A DNA stretch of 54,077 bases, taken from the NCBI GenBank assembly GCA_002839435.1, contig PGYA01000029.1:1-54077 (forward strand), written 5' to 3'. Positions 8,419-17,358 of the stretch are shown in pieces (the first letter of the stretch is position 1; every line of letters begins with the position of its first letter). A model generated the notes under the pieces. It saw nothing but the letters and a program-made list of their open reading frames with translations, was not told where the DNA came from and searched no databases. The translations under genes and the position numbers were made by a program. The DNA comes from Candidatus Riflebacteria bacterium HGW-Riflebacteria-2. GTDB lineage: Bacteria > Muiribacteriota > Ozemobacteria > Ozemobacterales > Ozemobacteraceae.

Positions 8419-9171
8419 TTGGACACCAACAGGGAAAAACTCAAGAACGAGCTTTTAGACCGGCTCGACCAGGAGAATATGCCGGCACATATCGGCATAA
8501 TAATGGATGGCAATGGGCGCTGGGCCAAATCGCGGGGCAAAACCCGCATTCATGGTCACCAGGAAGGCGCCCGCCGGGTAAAGGGTGTCGTAAGATTTGC
8601 CAACGATATCGGCGTTCGTCATATCAGTCTTTACGCGTTTTCGGTTGAGAACTGGGCAAGGCCCAGCTTTGAGGTATCGGCGCTGATGCGTCTGATACGC
8701 GCCTACATAATCAGAGAGCGCAACGCCCTGCATGCTGAGGGCGTAAAATTCAGGCTTTTAGGCCGCATGGAAGAACTTGCCCCCGAAATCATCAAGCAGG
8801 CGAACATCTCGACCGAGCTGATGAAAAACAATCCGGGCCTGTCTCTTAACCTCTGTATCAACTATGGCGGCCGCGCCGAGATTGTAGATGCCGTCAAGAA
8901 AATAATTGCAGCCGGCCATAAGCCTCAGGATATCAGCGAAGAATTGATCAGCAGCTACCTCTACTGCCCGGAACTGCCGGATGTAGATCTCATGATCAGA
9001 ACCAGTGGTGAAATGCGCACCAGCAACTTTCATCTCTGGCGTGGCGCTTATGCAGAACTCTATTTTACCCCGGTATTATGGCCGGATTTCGATGAATTAG
9101 AGCTGCTGAAGGCGATAGAGACTTACCAGAACCGCGAAAGACGGTTCGGCAAAATCAGCGAACAACTTTAA
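8419..9171 (+). CDS. uppS: Isoprenyl (undecaprenyl) diphosphate synthase, cis type
   Basis: Adds isopentenyl units in cis to farnesyl diphosphate to build the undecaprenyl carrier for peptidoglycan. The HIGIIMDGNGRWAK block with its catalytic Asp, the YAFSVENWARP segment and the C-terminal DLMIRTSGEMRTSNFHLW block are all present. I choose the TTG at 8419: an AGGA lies 7 bp upstream and it gives 250 residues, close to the 253 of E. coli. An earlier in-frame start would overlap the ferredoxin. The first ATG in the conserved region (8479) would cut off the N-terminal helix. Confidence 0.95.
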   Translation: MDTNREKLKNELLDRLDQENMPAHIGIIMDGNGRWAKSRGKTRIHGHQEGARRVKGVVRFANDIGVRHISLYAFSVENWARPSFEVSALMRLIRAYIIRERNALHAEGVKFRLLGRMEELAPEIIKQANISTELMKNNPGLSLNLCINYGGRAEIVDAVKKIIAAGHKPQDISEELISSYLYCPELPDVDLMIRTSGEMRTSNFHLWRGAYAELYFTPVLWPDFDELELLKAIETYQNRERRFGKISEQL

Positions 9172-9180
9172 GGAACAAAG

Positions 9181-9963
9181 ATGCTGGCTCGCATACCGGT
9201 CATACTTCTGGGGATTCCCGCAGTTTACGGGCTTCTGGTCGCGGCTGGCGATGAAGTCAGGATGGTTTTTCTGGCTCTGGTATGCATTCTTGGCCAGTAT
9301 GAACTAAATCAGATGCTCAGCCGTGGCAATGGCAGCAAGCCGTTTATCGAATGGCTGGGCACTCTTGTCATGCTGCCGGCAGCGCATTTTTATGGCACCA
9401 CCGGCCTTCTCATGGCATTTACCGTATCCTCTGTTTCTCTCGTAGTATTTACCGTGCTCAGAGGCCTGCATGGAGACAACACGCAGCGCTTCATGCGCGG
9501 GCTTTTCAGCCTGACCTACCTGCCGCTGTGTCTGGCTTTTTTCCTGATGCTGGCGCGAGCCGACAGCGGGTTAACGCTCTTTATCATTCTTTCATCAGTA
9601 TGGGCTCTTGACATGGGTGCCTATGCCTTTGGCATGAGTCTGCGCGGGCCCAAACTGGCACCGGCGATCAGTCCGAACAAAACGATTTCAGGCGCTATCG
9701 GCGGCGCTCTCAGTTGTGCGGCGTTTATAATTATCGCTGGTCACTTCGAACTGCTCAAGCTTTCCCAGCCGCGCCTGATTATTATGGCGATAATCATTGC
9801 CACGATCGGGCAGATTGCCGATTTATTTGAATCAGTACTTAAACGCGAGTCAGAAGTAAAAGACTCAGGCGCTCTATTAGGCGCTCACGGCGGTGTTCTC
9901 GATCGTATTGACAGTGTTCTTTTTCTCGGACCGCTGTGTTATGCTCTGGTAGTTTTTAATTAA
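9181..9963 (+). CDS. cdsA: Phosphatidate cytidylyltransferase (CDP-diglyceride synthase)
   Basis: An inner-membrane enzyme making CDP-diacylglycerol from CTP and phosphatidic acid for phospholipid synthesis. The 260 residues hold about seven or eight hydrophobic segments. The family signature is at the C-terminus: SPNKTISGAIGG, then LFESVLKRESEVKDSG and GGVLDRIDSVLF with the metal-binding Asp residues. AAGGAA sits 5 bp before the ATG, overlapping the end of uppS. The often adjacent dxr gene is absent between cdsA and rseP. Confidence 0.95.
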   Translation: MLARIPVILLGIPAVYGLLVAAGDEVRMVFLALVCILGQYELNQMLSRGNGSKPFIEWLGTLVMLPAAHFYGTTGLLMAFTVSSVSLVVFTVLRGLHGDNTQRFMRGLFSLTYLPLCLAFFLMLARADSGLTLFIILSSVWALDMGAYAFGMSLRGPKLAPAISPNKTISGAIGGALSCAAFIIIAGHFELLKLSQPRLIIMAIIIATIGQIADLFESVLKRESEVKDSGALLGAHGGVLDRIDSVLFLGPLCYALVVFN

Positions 9964-9983
9964 TATTCTGGAAAGGGCCTCGG

Positions 9984-11195
9984 ATGACAGCTTTTCTTTT
10001 TGTCGCTATTAAAACAATACTCTCGATATGTTTCGTGCTGGTCAGCATCGCTCTGGTGCATGAACTCGGCCATTATGTTACAGCCAAGCTCTGCGGCATC
10101 TGGGTTCTCGAATTTGCCATAGGATTCGGCAACCGGCTGTTCAAAAAGCAGTGGGGCGAAACTCTGTATTCTTTCAGGCCATTTCCACTCGGTGGCTTTG
10201 TCAGACTGGCCGGCATGGACAACGCCGAAGAAGAGACCCCCGAGGGCGAAAAGCCCGAAATAGACGAAGATCTGCCGGTAGTGCCAGCCGATCATCCTCG
10301 CAGCTACCTTACCAGACCGGCATGGGCCCGCATTATTGTTCTATCAGCCGGCTCAATCATGAATCTGTTCTGGGCGATTTTTCTTTTTATCGCTATTTAT
10401 ACTGTTGCCGGCGGACCACTGACCAATATTCAAGTTATCGAAGCGGCTCAGGGCAAACCGGCCTATGAAGCCGGTATCAGGTCAGGCGACATCATTACCG
10501 CTGTCAATGGCGTCAAATTGAACGACTGGAGCGATGGTGTCGGTTTGATCGGTCAGGCCGGCGGTAAAGAGATAACTCTCAGCGTACTGCGCAATCATCC
10601 GATTCGCAAATCGGCAGCCGGTGGCGGGATCATGCAGGATGACGTTGCCACCACCGATCTTTCTTATGAAGTGCATGATCAGGAAACGCTTGCCATAAAA
10701 GTCGTTCCCGAAGGAGAACCAGGATCAGCCCGCATCGGCATCAGTCTCGCACCCAATAATTTTGATTTTCAGACTCTGCCGTTCTCAAAAGCTGTCGTCA
10801 AAGGGTTCACCGACGGTGTAAACGTAATTTCGCAGACGGTTAACGGCCTGTTCAAGATGTTCACACGCCAGACCCAGGCCGACGTCGCCGGCCCGGTCAA
10901 AATCATGAAAATGATCAAAGATCAGTCATCCAAGGGCATAGTCGATCTTCTTACACTTACTGCAATACTTTCGATTAACATCGGCCTGATCAACCTGCTA
11001 CCATTGCCGGTTCTCGATGGTGGCCGCATCGTCTTCGTGTTGCTTGAGGTAATATTTCTGCTGATCAACAAACTGACAGGCCTGAAACTGGCGATCACCA
11101 GCAAGGTCGAAGAAACTGTGCACTTTGCCGGCATGATCGCCCTGCTGAGCCTGCTGGTGTTCGTAACCTACAAGGATATCGCCAGTTTCTTCTAG
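9984..11195 (+). CDS. rseP: RseP-family site-2 zinc metalloprotease with PDZ domain
   Basis: An intramembrane protease of family M50 that cuts anti-sigma factors or signal-peptide remnants. The zinc site HELGH is at residues 26-30 in the first membrane helix, and the third ligand region NLLPLPVLDGGRIVF is near residue 335. One PDZ domain (~145-260) includes AYEAGIRSGDIITAVNG. At least four membrane segments are visible. The 403-residue length compares with 450 in E. coli RseP, which has two PDZ domains. The stop overlaps by 4 bp the stop of the convergent LEA14-like gene. Confidence 0.94.
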   Translation: MTAFLFVAIKTILSICFVLVSIALVHELGHYVTAKLCGIWVLEFAIGFGNRLFKKQWGETLYSFRPFPLGGFVRLAGMDNAEEETPEGEKPEIDEDLPVVPADHPRSYLTRPAWARIIVLSAGSIMNLFWAIFLFIAIYTVAGGPLTNIQVIEAAQGKPAYEAGIRSGDIITAVNGVKLNDWSDGVGLIGQAGGKEITLSVLRNHPIRKSAAGGGIMQDDVATTDLSYEVHDQETLAIKVVPEGEPGSARIGISLAPNNFDFQTLPFSKAVVKGFTDGVNVISQTVNGLFKMFTRQTQADVAGPVKIMKMIKDQSSKGIVDLLTLTAILSINIGLINLLPLPVLDGGRIVFVLLEVIFLLINKLTGLKLAITSKVEETVHFAGMIALLSLLVFVTYKDIASFF

Positions 11196-11890
11196 AGTTT
11201 GCCAATCACGAAACGGCGGCGAAAAGGTATTTCTATTCCACCGGCAGAGACCCTGTATTCAGCGATACCTTCAATGACACTCGCTTTTATCAGGTCGTTT
11301 ACCACCATATTGCCGTGACCGGCAATAACAGCCTGTGCTTTCTGCAGCCCACGCCGCGTCATGATCGAATCGACCTGACACCATACCGGCACGGTCGCAG
11401 CTGACTTGCCCTTTATTGCGGTCTTGGGCATGAAAGAAGCATCTTTGGCAACGGTATAACCGCTCAGATGCATGGTAAAACTGATATTCTGCAAGACAAT
11501 ATTTAGCGGCAACTGGTTATTTACGCGAAAATTTATGTTTGCCCGGCTGCTACGATCGGTCAAGCTGGAAGGATCGACAGTCACGCGTTCAGCGCTTATC
11601 AGAAGACGCTCGCCCGCCTTTTCCATAAAATAGTCGAGGTTGGCGAAGAAAACGATAAAAACCAGGCTGAACAAAGCCAGCGAGGCCATGAACAAAATCG
11701 CGACAAGTTTAAAAAAGCCCTTGAGTCTGGAAGAACCCTTCGCAGCGCGGGCTGGTTTTTCTTCGCGTGCATCGAGGCTTTTTCCGCGGCGGTCGGCAGC
11801 ACGGCGGTCGTTGCGATTTCGCCGATCGCTTTCGCTCTCGGCTGCTCCTCGTCGTCCCTGCGGTCTTCTTCTGTCAGTCGTCATTCCCAT
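11192..11890 (-). CDS. Membrane-anchored LEA14/WHy-like domain protein
   Basis: The product has 232 residues. The first ~60 are very Arg/Asp-rich and disordered, the next ~25 form one membrane helix (FKLVAILFMASLALFSLVFI), and the remainder is a beta-rich domain. The stretch NINFRVNNQLPLNIVLQNI resembles the WHy/LEA14 fold, found in stress and envelope proteins. The N-terminus is predicted inside and the domain outside. The start is uncertain: two in-frame ATGs lie 6 bp apart and the GGA upstream fits the second about as well. Function is not known. Confidence 0.7.
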   Translation of the reverse strand: MGMTTDRRRPQGRRGAAESESDRRNRNDRRAADRRGKSLDAREEKPARAAKGSSRLKGFFKLVAILFMASLALFSLVFIVFFANLDYFMEKAGERLLISAERVTVDPSSLTDRSSRANINFRVNNQLPLNIVLQNISFTMHLSGYTVAKDASFMPKTAIKGKSAATVPVWCQVDSIMTRRGLQKAQAVIAGHGNMVVNDLIKASVIEGIAEYRVSAGGIEIPFRRRFVIGKL

Positions 11891-11998
11891 TTTTCCGAAA
11901 AAAAAGCTTGCCTGTAGATAAACCCGGGCTATTCTATTACCATATCGTAGATATTTAAAAATTGTTTATATGCCAGTACTTTTTATCGGGGAGTAGAG

Positions 11999-12715
11999 AT
12001 GAGCATGGAATCAGGACAGACGCCACGACCGCTGCCCTGCAGCGAGCGTGCTGTTGTGTTGCTCAACGGTGAATACGATCTGTCAAACGATTTTTTCAAG
12101 TTGAACCGTGAATACGATACATTCGATTTTTTTTGTGCCGACGGCGGCGCCAACCTTGCAGTCAAACTGGGCATAGTTCCGCAGCTGGTAATGGGTGACA
12201 TGGATTCAATAACTATAGCTACCCGCCGCCGACTGGAAAAGCTGTGCCGTTTCGTCGAACTTCCTGTCGATAAGAATGTCAGCGATGCCGAAGCTCTGCT
12301 GGATATGCTTAATGGGCAGGGTTACCGGGAGCTTCATCTTTTCGCTGCGACTGGTGGCCGGCTGGATCAGACCATGTTCAACCTCCAGCTGCTCCAGCGG
12401 TTTCCCCAGGCGCGCATAATCACAAGCCAGGAAGAAATCCGCAACGTCAGCAAATCCAGCAGCATAAGCGGCAAGTCAGGCTGTCGAGCTTCTATGCTGG
12501 TTATGAGCAGCAGGGTAACCGGACTCTCTCTTGAAGGATTCAAATACAACCTGTATGACAGCACGGTAGAATCGGGATCTACGCTTACCCTCAGCAATGT
12601 TATAATCAGTAACAACGCCAGAATTAACTATAATGAAGGCGCCCTGCTTCTAATCATGGAGAGGCTGGCACCGGTACCCGAAAAACCCAGGCAGCGCCTG
12701 CACCTGATTAAATGA
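11999..12715 (+). CDS. thiN: Thiamine pyrophosphokinase
   Basis: Transfers pyrophosphate from ATP to thiamine to give the cofactor thiamine diphosphate. The two family signatures are clear: ADGGANLAVKLG followed by LVMGDMDSI, and DKNVSDAEALLDML followed by AATGGRLDQTMFNLQLL. The C-terminal half is the smaller thiamine-binding beta domain, with GLSLEGFKYNL. Length 238 is normal. GGGGAG lies 6 bp before the ATG. A weak promoter (TTGCCT 11908-11913, TATTCT 11930-11935, 16-bp gap) precedes it. No thiamine riboswitch was seen. Confidence 0.93.
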   Translation: MSMESGQTPRPLPCSERAVVLLNGEYDLSNDFFKLNREYDTFDFFCADGGANLAVKLGIVPQLVMGDMDSITIATRRRLEKLCRFVELPVDKNVSDAEALLDMLNGQGYRELHLFAATGGRLDQTMFNLQLLQRFPQARIITSQEEIRNVSKSSSISGKSGCRASMLVMSSRVTGLSLEGFKYNLYDSTVESGSTLTLSNVIISNNARINYNEGALLLIMERLAPVPEKPRQRLHLIK

Positions 12716-12734
12716 GAATCATGATGAGGAAAAA

Positions 12735-14519
12735 ATGACGACAATACCATCCCTGGACTCAGAAAACGAAATCCCACTGCGGCATGAGTTTATTATCACC
12801 GGCTTTGTCGAGAGAATAGCGAGCTGGGCAAGATTTCTCTCACTCTGCTTTCTTTTCCTTCAGCTTGTGACCATTGCAGTCAATCTGGTCTTTCCGTTCG
12901 CCATCGACCCGCCGCTTTTTTTCAACCAGTTGCTGTTTTTTATGCTTGCCTGCGCAGCATTTGAGATCTTCGCCATTCCGATCGAGGCCATCAAGGACCA
13001 TTGCGTAATCGATCTGCAAAAGTCGATGATTATCAAAATATATCATCGCTACTTCTACACCAGAGTAGAGGTTGTCGCGCCTTTCGATAAGATAAGGGCA
13101 ATAGGGGTTTCATCCAGGCCGGCACCGATCTGGCGAAAGTTTTTCTCCGACTCGCCGCTCCGTTACGCCATTCTTATGCTCTCAGACGAATCAAAGGTTT
13201 CGCGCCTTACCGACTATAACCTGGGTCTTGACGCAGCGAACAAGCTGATCAAATCACTGCATGAAAGCTATCTGCGCGATGTTAATGTCATTTACGGTTC
13301 GAGAAATATCGAACTGGTAATAGATCAAAAGATGAGCGACACCTTCGTTACCAGACACTGCGAACGCTCAACCCTCTCATTGGTTGATGCTGCGATCCTG
13401 CCGGCATTTCAGGCCATATCAGGCGCTGTGCTGGTAACCATAATGATTGCCATTACCGCTATGACAGGAGATTTTCTCTCAGACCAGTTCTTTAATACCA
13501 GGCTTAAAATAGCCAACCAGCCGATATTTCAGGTGCTACTGGCTTCAGGAACTCCTGACCAGGAACATTCACCGCTCACACCGCCAGAAGGACCTCCACC
13601 GGCCGAACCCACACAGAATTATGCGGTAATACTGCCATTAAAGGATGAGCCTCTGCCCGAAAGCAAGACCATGATTGCATCAGCCCAGACGGCGCCTTTG
13701 GCGACAATCCCGGCAACCGACACAACGCAATTTCAGCTCGAAACGCCTGCTGTGACCGTAGAAACAGCAGAACCACAGATGGTTTCGGGCCCGGTAGCAA
13801 CTGAACCTGTTTTGACCGCGATGCTTGAATCGCCACCAGCTCCGATTCTCGAAAATATCGCTGGCATCGCGGCGCCTTCTGACAAGACAGACGCAAAAGA
13901 AGAGGTAGATACTGGCAGGAAGCCACTAACAGTAGAGGTCACAGCCAGAATTGTGCCAGCTAAAATCGTATTCGTGCCGCTGCCCAGTCGAATTCCATCT
14001 TTCGATGAAAAGATCATCACTGAATCTGAAAAAGAAATACAGGCTACGCCAGTAATAGCACCAGCGAAAGCGGTAGAGACAGCGCCAATCTCTCCGGCAG
14101 AGGCGATAAAAACGCTAACCAGGCCAGTTACCGAAAAAGTATCAGTTGCCAGTTATCTTGACCAAAGTGTCGAGTATATTTTGAAAACCCTCGGCAAGCC
14201 TCTGGCCAGCATAAAGTCGAGCAACGGCCAACAGCTAATCTATTCGGGCATCACGCTGCAGACTGATCCGTCATGCCATGCAATCCAGCAGATAAATCTC
14301 ACCAGCCGGAAAAGCCGAACTCTCGGAATCCTGGCCACAGAAGAAGGTCTTTCGGTGGGCAGCAGGGTTCGCGAAGCCAGCAGCCGGCTGGGTATTCCGC
14401 ATGAGCGGCCTGGAACTCCCGGCCTGCATTTTCCAGAGCATGGCATATCAATCTACCCGCTGCCGGGAGACCCCGGCATTATTGGCTCGATAAAGCTCTA
14501 CCGATCTGATTCGAACTGA
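12735..14519 (+). CDS. Three-helix membrane protein with Pro/Ala linker, function unknown
   Basis: The protein has 594 residues and I do not recognise a named family. Two membrane helices lie at ~33-57 and ~63-85. A cytosolic region at ~90-185 (CVIDLQKSMIIKIYHRYF onward) resembles a bacterial PH-like domain. A third helix is at ~230-252. Residues ~270-455 are a Pro/Ala/Thr/Glu-rich linker of the periplasm-spanning kind. A C-terminal domain (~465-590) contains LGKPLASIKSSNGQQLIY and SVGSRVREASSRLGIP, which recall the SmpA-like folds seen in envelope lipoproteins. It lies 19 bp after thiN and 31 bp before the ankyrin gene, so it is probably in an operon with both. Confidence 0.72.
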   Translation: MTTIPSLDSENEIPLRHEFIITGFVERIASWARFLSLCFLFLQLVTIAVNLVFPFAIDPPLFFNQLLFFMLACAAFEIFAIPIEAIKDHCVIDLQKSMIIKIYHRYFYTRVEVVAPFDKIRAIGVSSRPAPIWRKFFSDSPLRYAILMLSDESKVSRLTDYNLGLDAANKLIKSLHESYLRDVNVIYGSRNIELVIDQKMSDTFVTRHCERSTLSLVDAAILPAFQAISGAVLVTIMIAITAMTGDFLSDQFFNTRLKIANQPIFQVLLASGTPDQEHSPLTPPEGPPPAEPTQNYAVILPLKDEPLPESKTMIASAQTAPLATIPATDTTQFQLETPAVTVETAEPQMVSGPVATEPVLTAMLESPPAPILENIAGIAAPSDKTDAKEEVDTGRKPLTVEVTARIVPAKIVFVPLPSRIPSFDEKIITESEKEIQATPVIAPAKAVETAPISPAEAIKTLTRPVTEKVSVASYLDQSVEYILKTLGKPLASIKSSNGQQLIYSGITLQTDPSCHAIQQINLTSRKSRTLGILATEEGLSVGSRVREASSRLGIPHERPGTPGLHFPEHGISIYPLPGDPGIIGSIKLYRSDSN

Positions 14520-14550
14520 CAACTGTAAGGAAACTGGAAACCAGACACAA

Positions 14551-15441
14551 ATGAAATCTAAACGCCCAAGGCAGTCGTGCTTGTCATTAATTTTATCCTG
14601 TCTTGTTGTTGCTTTTTGTTTGACAGTCGGCCTCTTCTATCCAGTGCTCTGGCATGTTAAGACAAGTGATCGCTGTTATCGACATTACGGCTTCTGGCGG
14701 AAATCATCCATCATAGCGGGTGAGACGCTCGTGTCTTACTATGATGTTTACCACAGATATTCGTATCCTGAGCACAATGCGGTAATACGCGCACGCATCG
14801 ATCTTCTGAAAAAAATGCCGGCAGAGATTTTGCAAGCAAACCGGAAAGATGGATTCGACATGACTCCCCTCTCATACGCTGCACGATTCGGGCTTATGGC
14901 CGAACTTGAGTATCTGCTTGCCCAGGGCGCCAATCCAGACATCATCACCTGGGAGAACAAGACTGCGACGATGATTGCTCTCGAAAGAGGGCATTACAAG
15001 CTGGCCATATATCTTATAGAAAATGGAGCAGATGCCAGCATCGCTGGGTATAACGGCATTACCGCAATTCACATGGCAGCCGGCCTGAATCAGAATCAGA
15101 TAATTGCAAAAATTGCTGAAAATCAGAAGGGCACACAGAATCTCGATCTTGCTGACAAATCAGGGCTTACCCCACTCGATTACGCGATCAACACCGGCGC
15201 CAGCAAAGCCGTCATACAGCTTGCCGCTTCCGGCGCAGAATGTAGGTTCAGTGTCGCGCCACAAAATGACGATATATCAATTTTTCTGAGTCATTGGCAG
15301 CAGTCAGATAAAACTCCTTTCACCATGCCCATTAATGCTGAAGATGACCCAAATTATCGCAGATCGCCAATAAATGTTACAATACCGGCAGAACTACCGC
15401 AAAATGTCAAACCTGAGACCTTCAGAAATCGAGGTTACTGA
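14551..15441 (+). CDS. Membrane-anchored ankyrin-repeat protein
   Basis: Residues ~10-34 form an N-terminal membrane anchor or uncleaved signal (LSLILSCLVVAFCLTVGLFY). From ~105 there are four ankyrin repeats: GFDMTPLSYAARFGLMAELEYLL, NKTATMIALERGHYKLAIYL, GITAIHMAAGLNQNQIIAKI and GLTPLDYAINTGASKAVIQL-type units. Such proteins mediate protein-protein contacts, here probably in the periplasm. The TGA stop overlaps the ATG of the MazG-like gene (TGATG), a sign of coupled translation. Confidence 0.85.
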   Translation: MKSKRPRQSCLSLILSCLVVAFCLTVGLFYPVLWHVKTSDRCYRHYGFWRKSSIIAGETLVSYYDVYHRYSYPEHNAVIRARIDLLKKMPAEILQANRKDGFDMTPLSYAARFGLMAELEYLLAQGANPDIITWENKTATMIALERGHYKLAIYLIENGADASIAGYNGITAIHMAAGLNQNQIIAKIAENQKGTQNLDLADKSGLTPLDYAINTGASKAVIQLAASGAECRFSVAPQNDDISIFLSHWQQSDKTPFTMPINAEDDPNYRRSPINVTIPAELPQNVKPETFRNRGY

Positions 15442-15788
15442 TGAAAACATACCAGGAACTGCTCAAAAAACTCATCATATTCCGGCAGGAACGCAGCTGG
15501 GAACAGTTTCATAAGCCCAAAGACCTTTCTATGGCTGCTGCTATAGAAGCAGCCGAGCTTATGCAGGAATTTCTCTGGAAAACAGATGAAGAGGTCACGG
15601 CAGAGGTCAGCAGGAACAAACAGAGATTCGCTGATGAAATAGCTGATACCGTAGTCTACCTGATGCTTCTTGCCAACGATCTCGGCATCGATATGTATGA
15701 AGCTATCGACAGCAAGATGAAAAAGAACGGTGAGCGCTACCCGGTAGACAAATGCCGCGGCAAATCGACCAAATACACGAACCTCTAA
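15441..15788 (+). CDS. MazG-like nucleotide pyrophosphohydrolase
   Basis: A small all-alpha NTP pyrophosphohydrolase of 115 residues, of the RS21-C6/dCTPase branch. The metal-binding acidic residues are in AIEAAELMQEFLW (the ExxE/ExxL helix) and in ADEIADTVVYLMLLANDLGID (the ExxD helix). It would hydrolyse a non-canonical or excess dNTP to the monophosphate plus pyrophosphate for pool cleaning. Its start overlaps the end of the ankyrin gene by one base. Confidence 0.88.
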   Translation: MKTYQELLKKLIIFRQERSWEQFHKPKDLSMAAAIEAAELMQEFLWKTDEEVTAEVSRNKQRFADEIADTVVYLMLLANDLGIDMYEAIDSKMKKNGERYPVDKCRGKSTKYTNL

Positions 15789-15802
15789 TAAAACCGGGCA
15801 GA

Positions 15803-16216
15803 CTAGATTTCTACTTTAAAAGGAACCAGGCAAAATGCCAGGCCGCTGAGGGCGATGTACAAAACATCGCTCACAAGCAACGGCAAGACAACAAGCCCGA
15901 TGCCACAGAGCAGAAACATTGCTTTTGACGCCTTTTTGCCATAAATAAAATAGCCGGTGCCGATAGCTCCCCAGATCATTCCAAAAAACATGACGGTACC
16001 ATCCCAGTTGTCATCCTGCGAAGGTTTTTTGACAGAGCCTGATTCGGCTTCGGCTTTGCCTTCCATCAGCTGTCTGGCCGTCTCCATCTGCCCTTCATAA
16101 CTGAGTTCATGGGCTTTATCAAACATGTCGTTGTCTTTGCCGGCAAAAAGAATGCAAGGGCAAAGAAACACCAACATCAGCAACTGTAGCAATGTTTTCA
16201 TGGCACTAATATACAC
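15803..16216 (-). CDS. Small secreted/membrane protein, function unknown
   Basis: I choose a GTG start at 16216 because CAGGAATCGG lies directly before it, putting AGGA 5-6 bp from the start. An ATG at 16201 is also possible, and one at 16231 has no ribosome site. A signal peptide begins MKTLLQLLMLVFLCPC and ends at LFAG. A short helical stretch with an acidic linker follows, then two membrane segments (FFGMIWGAIGTGYFIYG and AMFLLCGIGLVVLPLL). It converges with the MazG-like gene, 14 bp apart. The function is not recognisable. Confidence 0.55.
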   Translation of the reverse strand: MYISAMKTLLQLLMLVFLCPCILFAGKDNDMFDKAHELSYEGQMETARQLMEGKAEAESGSVKKPSQDDNWDGTVMFFGMIWGAIGTGYFIYGKKASKAMFLLCGIGLVVLPLLVSDVLYIALSGLAFCLVPFKVEI

Positions 16217-16344
16217 CCGATTCCTGCGCATAAGAAATTATTTGTCAACGCTACACTCTTCTGGCTGATAATATATGATATTTTGCTTTACTGATTGGCA
16301 AATTCGGCTTATCATTCGGCTTTAACCTATTACACAGGCTCGTC

Positions 16345-17358
16345 ATGACACGCACAAAATACCGGCTCACCCTTTTGCTGCTGCTTGGCATGCTGGCAGC
16401 AGTCACTTATATATCATTACACATCGGAACGATCGGCATACCCTGGTCAGCGGTTCTGGTCGGCTTTAATGCAGAAAAACTCAACGTCACGCCTGAAACA
16501 GCGGAAACATTCAGAACCGTTGTCGGGCAGATCAGACTGCCCAGGGTTTTAACCGCCCTGCTCTGCGGAGCGGCGCTGGCCATATCTGGCGCCGCATACC
16601 AGAGCATGTTCATGAATCCGCTCGTATCACCGGCCCTGCTTGGCGTATTGGCCGGAGCTGCTTTTGGAGCGTCTCTTGGCATGCTCATCAGTAGCAGCAT
16701 GCTGGTTGCGCAGCTGTTCGCATTTGGCTTCGGCATTGCCGCAGTCGGCATGGCAGTTCTGCTCGCGCGCTTTTTTCCTGGAAACCGTCTGATCATGCTG
16801 ATCATGGGTGGAGTTATCAGTTCGTCGCTCTTTACTGCGCTGCTTTCGGTAATAAAGTTTGTTGCCGACACGCAGAATGAACTGCCAGCCATTGTTTACT
16901 GGCTGATGGGCGGTTTCTCGGCAGTTTCGAGTTCGGCTGCCGGCATGGTTCTGCCCTTTATGGGCGTCGGCATCGTCATGATCATCGCCATGTCAGGCTA
17001 CCTCAATGTCTTGAGCATGGGTGACGAGGAAGCCGCCAGCCTGGGTGTAGATGTAAAGCGCATCAGAATGCTGCTGATCATAATCACCACCCTGATCAGC
17101 TCGTTGACAGTTGCTCTGGGGGGTATGATCGGCTGGGTCGGCCTGATGATACCTCATATTGCGCGCATGCTTTGCGGCCCTGACAATCGTCAACTGCTGC
17201 CGATCTCGGCCCTGATTGGAGCAATTTACCTGTTGATCGTTGATAATATATGCCGAACTGCATTTGCCGGCGAAATTCCGATCGGCATAATGACATCACT
17301 GATGGGTGTACCGTTCTTTATTCTTGTTTTAAGCCGAACTGAAAGCAGGTGGAACTGA
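16345..17358 (+). CDS. FecCD/BtuC-family ABC permease
   Basis: The inner-membrane subunit of an iron-siderophore or cobalamin-type importer, 337 residues with about nine or ten helices. Family features include RLPRVLTALLCGAALAISGA near residue 60, then YQSMFMNPLVSPALLG, and the coupling region GGMIGWVGLMIPHIARML, which touches the ATPase. The binding protein is not adjacent, so it must be encoded elsewhere. The upstream gap (16217-16344) has TTGTCA and a GATAATATATGATATT stretch that recalls a Fur box. That would fit iron control but is only a weak match. Confidence 0.9.
   Translation: MTRTKYRLTLLLLLGMLAAVTYISLHIGTIGIPWSAVLVGFNAEKLNVTPETAETFRTVVGQIRLPRVLTALLCGAALAISGAAYQSMFMNPLVSPALLGVLAGAAFGASLGMLISSSMLVAQLFAFGFGIAAVGMAVLLARFFPGNRLIMLIMGGVISSSLFTALLSVIKFVADTQNELPAIVYWLMGGFSAVSSSAAGMVLPFMGVGIVMIIAMSGYLNVLSMGDEEAASLGVDVKRIRMLLIIITTLISSLTVALGGMIGWVGLMIPHIARMLCGPDNRQLLPISALIGAIYLLIVDNICRTAFAGEIPIGIMTSLMGVPFFILVLSRTESRWN

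Noticed and set aside
16267..16284. Fur box upstream of the FecCD-type permease
   Set aside because: The AT-rich stretch only partly fits the consensus and is not a full palindrome, so I do not list it as a site.
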